Under the pieces are notes generated by a model that saw only the letters and a program-made list of their open reading frames with translations, was not told the DNA's origin and ran no database searches. A stretch of 15,666 nt of DNA, taken from the NCBI GenBank assembly GCA_964385635.1, contig CAYLPU010000112.1, positions 1 to 15,666 of the forward strand. Direction: 5' to 3'. Each line of letters begins with the position of its first letter. Within the stretch, counting starts at the first letter, position 1. Of the stretch, positions 14,530 through 15,666 are shown in pieces. The DNA comes from CAYLPU01 sp964385635. Its GTDB lineage: Bacteria > Chloroflexota > Anaerolineae > B4-G1. The translations under genes were made by a program, and so were the position numbers.

Positions 14530-14662
14530 GCTGCGCCTCAGTATAGCATATCCTTCCTTCCAACGCAAAAACGCTTACTCCAGCGACGTGATGTCCACCG
14601 CCCTGCCTTTGGAACCCCCGGTGATGTGTCAATTGATGGTGAGTTCGCGTAAGCCCTTATAC

Positions 14663-15125
14663 TTACACCGCCCAGCCCGCTCCGCCCCACCTCTCCGCCG
14701 TCTTTGCATTGCTCTTCCGTGCTTGCCCTTCGTTTGGCTTTGTCCCTGTCTTCACCGTCCTTTCGTTGGCTTTCGCATAGTTCTTCTGCGCTTTTCCGTT
14801 GCTCCCCCTACCGCCCGCCCCGCCCATCCCTGCCTGTCCTCCGCCATCCTTGCACTGCCTTACTGGGTCCGCGCACCGTTGGGCTTGGTCCCTGTCTTCA
14901 CCGCCCTCCCGTCGCTTTCCACGTCGTTCTTCTGTGCTGTTTCGTTGCTCTGCCTGCCGCCCGCCCCGCTCTGTCTGTCTCATCGCATCCTCCGCTGTCC
15001 TCGCACCGCTCTCCTGGGTCCGCCCATCGTTTGTTTGCTCCTGCCTTCACTGCTTTCTTGTTGCTTTCCACGTTGTCCCTCGGCGCTTCTTCACTGCTCC
15101 CTTCCACTGCTTCTCCCACTGGCGT
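14663..15125. repeat. Pyrimidine-rich degenerate tandem repeat, about three units of ~147 bp
   Basis: The landmark GTCCCTGTCTTCACCG begins at 14742 and 14888 and recurs in changed form (GCTCCTGCCTTCACTG) at 15037, giving spacings of 146 and 149 bp. Other shared pieces are CTGGGTCCGC, GTTCTTCTG and CCGCCCGCCCCGC. The plus strand is strongly C+T rich throughout. Long open frames on both strands here come from low complexity and unit lengths that are not multiples of three; I do not regard any as a gene. The stretch from 14530 to 14662 shows nothing recognisable. Confidence 0.65.
14804..14830 (-). other. G-quadruplex motif, minus strand
   Basis: Five runs of three to five C on the plus strand (14804-14808, 14814-14816, 14818-14821, 14823-14825, 14828-14830), separated by 1-5 bases, give a strong G4-forming pattern on the minus strand inside the first repeat unit. 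Confidence 0.5.
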
Positions 15126-15331
15126 GTGACGCCTCGCTTTCTGCCGGGGCGAGAAGCAGAGACTGGCGTTGGCGGCCGTAGGATCGGCGGTGAAAAAGGC
15201 ATGGCCACCAAGCGAGGACGGGCGAGGCCGTGACGCAGAAATGCCGGTGGAGGGGAACAAGGCAAGGAAAAATGGAGAGATGGACCAGGAAAGGCAAAGC
15301 CGAACGATGCGGAAACTCGGATGGGCGAAGC

Positions 15332-15363
15332 GGGGAGGGACGGCGGGGGGATGGAGTGGGGGG
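15332..15363 (+). other. G-quadruplex motif, plus strand
   Basis: G-runs at 15332-15335, 15337-15339, 15345-15350 and 15358-15363 are separated by 1, 5 and 7 bases. They lie in a purine-rich stretch (about 15225-15370) that follows the pyrimidine-rich repeats and carries no credible gene. From 15371 to 15537 I see only a possible hairpin at 15414-15443 (GCGG...GGTAA / TTACCCCGC). Confidence 0.45.
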
Positions 15364-15537
15364 AATACTAAGGTTACGCGAACCCAGGAGGTCTTCTTGT
15401 GCCTTCTCGACACTGCGGGGCAGGTAAGAGCGCGATTACCCCGCCCCCGTGCCCGGGATGTGTCGTTCCCTCGACCTATTGAGAAGATTCACCTTTTCGC
15501 CCCTAAGCTCAAACGCACCAGGTAAGCGCATCGACCG

Positions 15538-15597
15538 CGTTGCCTCACGAATAAAGGTGACCGAAACGTATTCGTTGCCTCACGAGTAAATGTTACC
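15538..15597. repeat. Pair of 25-bp direct repeats, possible insertion-sequence end
   Basis: CGTTGCCTCACGAATAAAGG plus TGACC (15538-15562) recurs with three changes at 15573-15597, a 35-bp period with a 10-bp spacer. On the minus strand both begin GGT-AC-TTTA and end TGAGGCAACG. Subterminal repeats containing a GGTRACA-TTT-like core are common at ends of IS21-type elements and serve as transposase binding sites. No transposase is in the window; it would lie beyond the right edge. From 15598 to 15666 nothing else is recognised. Confidence 0.5.
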
Positions 15598-15666
15598 ATG
15601 AAAACGGAGACGAACAAGCTGTAGAGCAATTGTTCACAGCGTCAATACTGTGCTGAGTATTTCGTC

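Noticed and set aside
14420..15181. 253-codon plus-strand frame that could be read as a hydrophobic membrane protein
   Set aside because: The Leu/Pro/Cys/Ser-rich sequence follows from the pyrimidine-rich repeats; repeat units are not multiples of three, so the similar units are read in different frames, and there is no credible start.
14898..15413. 171-codon minus-strand frame with a Lys/Arg/Glu-rich C-terminus
   Set aside because: It is low-complexity translation of the purine-rich strand of the same repeats, with no domain and no ribosome site that I can see.

Overview
The window looks like a bacterial chromosome segment of about 60% GC (by eye). It is dominated by one long minus-strand gene cluster running from about 14330 down to about 265. 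The gene content fits a large-genome, signalling-rich lineage such as Chloroflexota or, less likely, Cyanobacteria: homologues of the plastid/cyanobacterial proteins Ycf46 and Ycf35 (DUF1257), DUF2997, and WD40 proteins with highly similar internal repeats. This assignment is inference; there is no rRNA or other phylogenetic marker.

Reading the cluster 5'->3' on the minus strand, the order is: a Ycf46-type AAA+ ATPase (14330-12801); an alpha-helical (HEAT-like) N-domain plus eight-blade WD40 protein, 'WD-D' (12796-10622); a divergent DUF1257 protein (10603-10196); a seven-blade WD40 paralogue, 'WD-C' (10161-8083); a RelB/RelE-like toxin-antitoxin pair with its own likely promoter and operator (7727-7223); a shortened three-blade paralogue, 'WD-B' (7073-5919); a seven-blade paralogue, 'WD-A' (5817-3727); a GrpE-like nucleotide exchange factor (3656-3129); an Hsp70-family ATPase (3125-1521); a canonical DUF1257/Ycf35 protein (1485-1102); a DUF2997 protein (1081-866); and an NrdG-like single-domain radical SAM protein (834-265). 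Spacings are mostly 3-100 bp and most starts carry good Shine-Dalgarno sites, so co-transcription of most of the block is likely. Beyond the radical SAM gene, bases 1-262 hold what looks like a frameshifted remnant of another minus-strand gene that continues off the window.

The cluster reads as one multi-component NTP-driven machine. It has a AAA+ motor, an Hsp70/GrpE chaperone pair, a redox or radical enzyme, two small DUF1257 proteins with DUF2997, and a variable set of scaffold or sensor proteins. The four helical-WD40 proteins share a conserved C-terminal tail, have mosaic histories, and show recent internal WD40 amplification. This is the pattern expected of rapidly diversifying recognition components, for example in a conflict or self/non-self system. 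The function of the assembly is not established and the interpretation is inference.

The right 1.3 kb (14331-15666) has no convincing gene. It holds a minus-facing terminator, two palindromes ahead of the ATPase gene, a near-consensus plus-strand sigma-70 promoter (TTGACA-17-TATGAT) that runs within about 65 bases into a terminator-like hairpin (a small RNA or leader candidate), about three degenerate pyrimidine-rich tandem repeats of about 147 bp, G-quadruplex motifs on both strands, and a pair of 25-bp direct repeats near the edge that resemble subterminal repeats of an insertion sequence.
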